DNA of 15,635 nucleotides from an uncultured Ruminococcus sp. (GTDB lineage: Bacteria > Bacillota > Clostridia > Oscillospirales > Ruminococcaceae): NCBI GenBank assembly GCA_900554975.1, contig USJI01000003.1, positions 1 to 15,635 of the forward strand, in the 5' to 3' direction. The translations under genes were made by a program, and so were the position numbers. A model generated the notes under the pieces. It was not told where the DNA came from and ran no database searches. It saw only the letters and a list, made by a program, of their open reading frames with translations. Numbering within the stretch: position 1 is the first letter of the stretch; every line of letters starts with the position of its first letter. Below are positions 15,201-15,635 of the stretch, in pieces.

Positions 15201-15635
15201 GCATTCAGTTCCGCCGATGTTTGCGGTTACAGTTTTTTTAGTATCTTCTGTAACGTAAATTACAAGGGCATCGGATTTAAGCGTACCGTCGCTGTTGTAA
15301 GCACCGATACTGCCGTCTTTTACAGGTGAATTTGATGAAAAAGCGAAACCGCTTCTGTCATAGCTCTCAACATTTATCGTATCTGATTCAGACGCTTTGT
15401 CTGAAAGTTCCTTTCCGCCGGATGTCGGAACAACCTTCATGACATATTTTCCGGCTTTCAGTCCGACAGCGTCAGCTCTGAAATAACCGCTGTATTGTCT
15501 TGTGAGCATTGTATCGAGTTTCGTGTATGCTCCGCCTGCCGGTTTTACATATACATTATAGCCGTCTGCATCTGCAACAGGTGTCCATGTAATGTATGCG
15601 GTTTCTCTAAGTACATCTGATGTGGCAGGAGCCGA
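12270..15635 (-). CDS. Secreted bifunctional pectate lyase PL1-PL9 with C-terminal dockerin (5' end beyond window)
   Basis: 1,121 residues are visible (residue 1 at 15635); the frame is open to the edge, so signal peptide and start are outside. Residues 1 to about 90 include the end of an FN3-like module (TAYITWTPVADADGYNVYVK). About 137-445 is a family PL1 pectate lyase: GDGSMDIKDD (266-275), YNHFWDSG (283-290), catalytic-region DSRHPRIR (317-324) and VHVYNNYYDG. A Thr-rich linker spans 516-564. About 572-992 is a PL9 beta-helix lyase: ADGFAAK with Asp743, SDDGWD with Asp767, Asp768 and Asp771 as calcium ligands at the Pel9A spacing, and GNGFKLGG with Lys812 as likely catalytic base. A second Thr-rich linker (997-1045) leads to a type I dockerin (1046-1117). 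It would cleave pectate by beta-elimination on the cellulosome. Confidence 0.95.
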   Translation of the reverse strand, partial: SAPATSDVLRETAYITWTPVADADGYNVYVKPAGGAYTKLDTMLTRQYSGYFRADAVGLKAGKYVMKVVPTSGGKELSDKASESDTINVESYDRSGFAFSSNSPVKDGSIGAYNSDGTLKSDALVIYVTEDTKKTVTANIGGTECTGIAAITQQAKKCKVPLCFRIIGQVTLDGISSADMSSAYAIGVKEASNVTFEGIGDDATLYGAGVAAFKCNSVEIRNLGLMLWGGGKDGDGITLKTSKNVWVHNNDIFYGAKGSAPDQVKGDGSMDIKDDSQYVTMSYNHFWDSGKMSLCGMKSETGENWITYHHNWFDHSDSRHPRIRTMSVHVYNNYYDGNSKYGVGVTYGGNAFVEANYFRNCNYPVLVSMQGSDILSGETLSGENGGVVKAYGNYMTGQKSYITQKTTTDKQDIDVYEASSRDEKVPADYTAKKGETSYNNFDTNSDIMYSYTPDKAADVPAIVQAEAGRLGGGDFKYDFDDSKEDTNHDVNSALMSKLTSYKTAVIAIGSGFTSGDTPVLTTAVTTAAPSTQTTVKTTVKATDASQSATTKATAATTKTSGTAISIPVGDKTMYASPDGTGDGSSKDAPASLDKALAAIKANPGMTIYLLGGTYKLDSTILIEEANSGSAKAYNTIMAYPGETVVWDFSSMAVADSNRGVVLDGSYWHFKGFEIKGAGDNGMLLSGDNNVIEMMVFNDNQDTGLQISRYQSAYNSIDQWPSNNLILNCTSKNNCDNATMENADGFAAKLTCGEGNVFDGCMSYNNSDDGWDLFAKDATGPIGVVTIRNCIAFRNGYTESGEGYGDCDGNGFKLGGSGVGTAHIVENCLAFENLNCGFTDNNNPKLGSLTNCTAYNNGVGGNGKPNYSLYRCTDDGCDFSNIICYINQTELKNALAPNTSMKLANDKFVGTIQNSVYYNGKYYSVTDKQNIANGNKIGTNVTLTDADFVSVSAPKMGTDFHTVWRNADGTINTNGFMQTVTKGTYEKLGANFSAIDLPVVPVTSASTSASGSQTTETTVSTTVTTQGTQPSTDVTSPSETVDPSTLMYGDVDLDKVVGATDVVLINKYLLSTEEYPLTNEDNNRAYSQADASYDGEINLNDSQAVIQKVLGIFTQPDLGPQK
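12501..12641 (-). repeat. Thr/Ser-rich linker before the dockerin
   Basis: About 47 codons rich in Thr and Ser (SASTSASGSQTTETTVSTTV and on) separate the PL9 domain from the dockerin. The composition resembles the first linker without direct sequence repetition. It gives the dockerin room to reach a cohesin. Confidence 0.85.
13944..14090 (-). repeat. Thr-rich linker between PL1 and PL9
   Basis: About 49 codons rich in Thr, Ala, Ser and Lys (TTAVTTAAPSTQTTVKTTVK and on) join the two lyase domains. The DNA shows degenerate ACA/ACT/GCA codon repetition and no CRISPR-like structure. Such linkers are typical of secreted multidomain glycan-degrading enzymes and are often O-glycosylated; the glycosylation is inference. 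Confidence 0.85.

Noticed and set aside
15507..15509. ATG as start of the pectate lyase
   Set aside because: The frame is open and reads as an FN3-like module right up to the window edge, and no ribosome binding site precedes this ATG.

Overview
The window looks like chromosomal DNA of a low-to-mid GC, Gram-positive, anaerobic, fibre-degrading bacterium of the Ruminococcus/Oscillospiraceae type. The evidence is two secreted dockerin-bearing proteins (a PL1-PL9 pectate lyase and a CAP-domain protein), a T-box leader, a perfect CIRCE element, a Gram-positive LexA-type box, strong AGGAGG-like ribosome binding sites and a sporulation gene (spoVAC). The genus is inferred from this content, not from a search.

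Layout. Positions 1-412 hold the first 27 codons of thrS (minus strand) and its complete T-box leader and promoter. At 485-928 is a lone spoVAC, ended by a palindromic terminator shared with the convergent operon at 957-2647 (secreted dockerin-CAP protein, then coaX). A two-promoter divergent region leads into a perR-like gene (2970-3356). It converges with htpG (3529-5409, minus), which has a consensus promoter overlapped by a perfect CIRCE operator. Next is a VanY-like peptidase gene with no signal peptide (5513-6100, minus).

Positions 6186-12225 form one long plus-strand gene train. A perfect TTGACA-17-TATAAT promoter has a 14-bp inverted repeat AGAACAAATGTTCT, a LexA/SOS-type operator, sitting on its start site. 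It is followed by a small sigma-region-4-like DNA-binding protein, an Orn/Lys/Arg decarboxylase homologue, the c-di-AMP receptor darA, DNA polymerase III delta' (holB), ricT, queH, a lipoprotein, ung and a strong terminator. Decarboxylase-darA-holB-ricT follows the conserved Firmicutes yaaO-yaaQ-holB-yaaT order, but tmk and yaaR are absent here. ricT has no ATG/GTG/TTG start for its conserved N-terminus and seems to start at ATT. It also shares holB's reading frame, separated only by a TAG and four codons. A pair of 18-bp palindromes that can also pair with each other separates queH from the lipoprotein gene.

Positions 12270-15635 (minus) hold all but the 5' end of a large secreted bifunctional pectate lyase: FN3-like region, PL1, Thr-rich linker, PL9, Thr-rich linker, dockerin. 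It would be a cellulosome component for pectin breakdown.

The observations most worth following are the SOS-type operator over an operon carrying holB, darA, ricT and ung behind a sigma-like regulator, the ATT start of ricT, the mutually exclusive palindromes before the lipoprotein gene, and the contrast between the two dockerins. I found no CRISPR array, insertion sequence, tRNA, rRNA or prophage.
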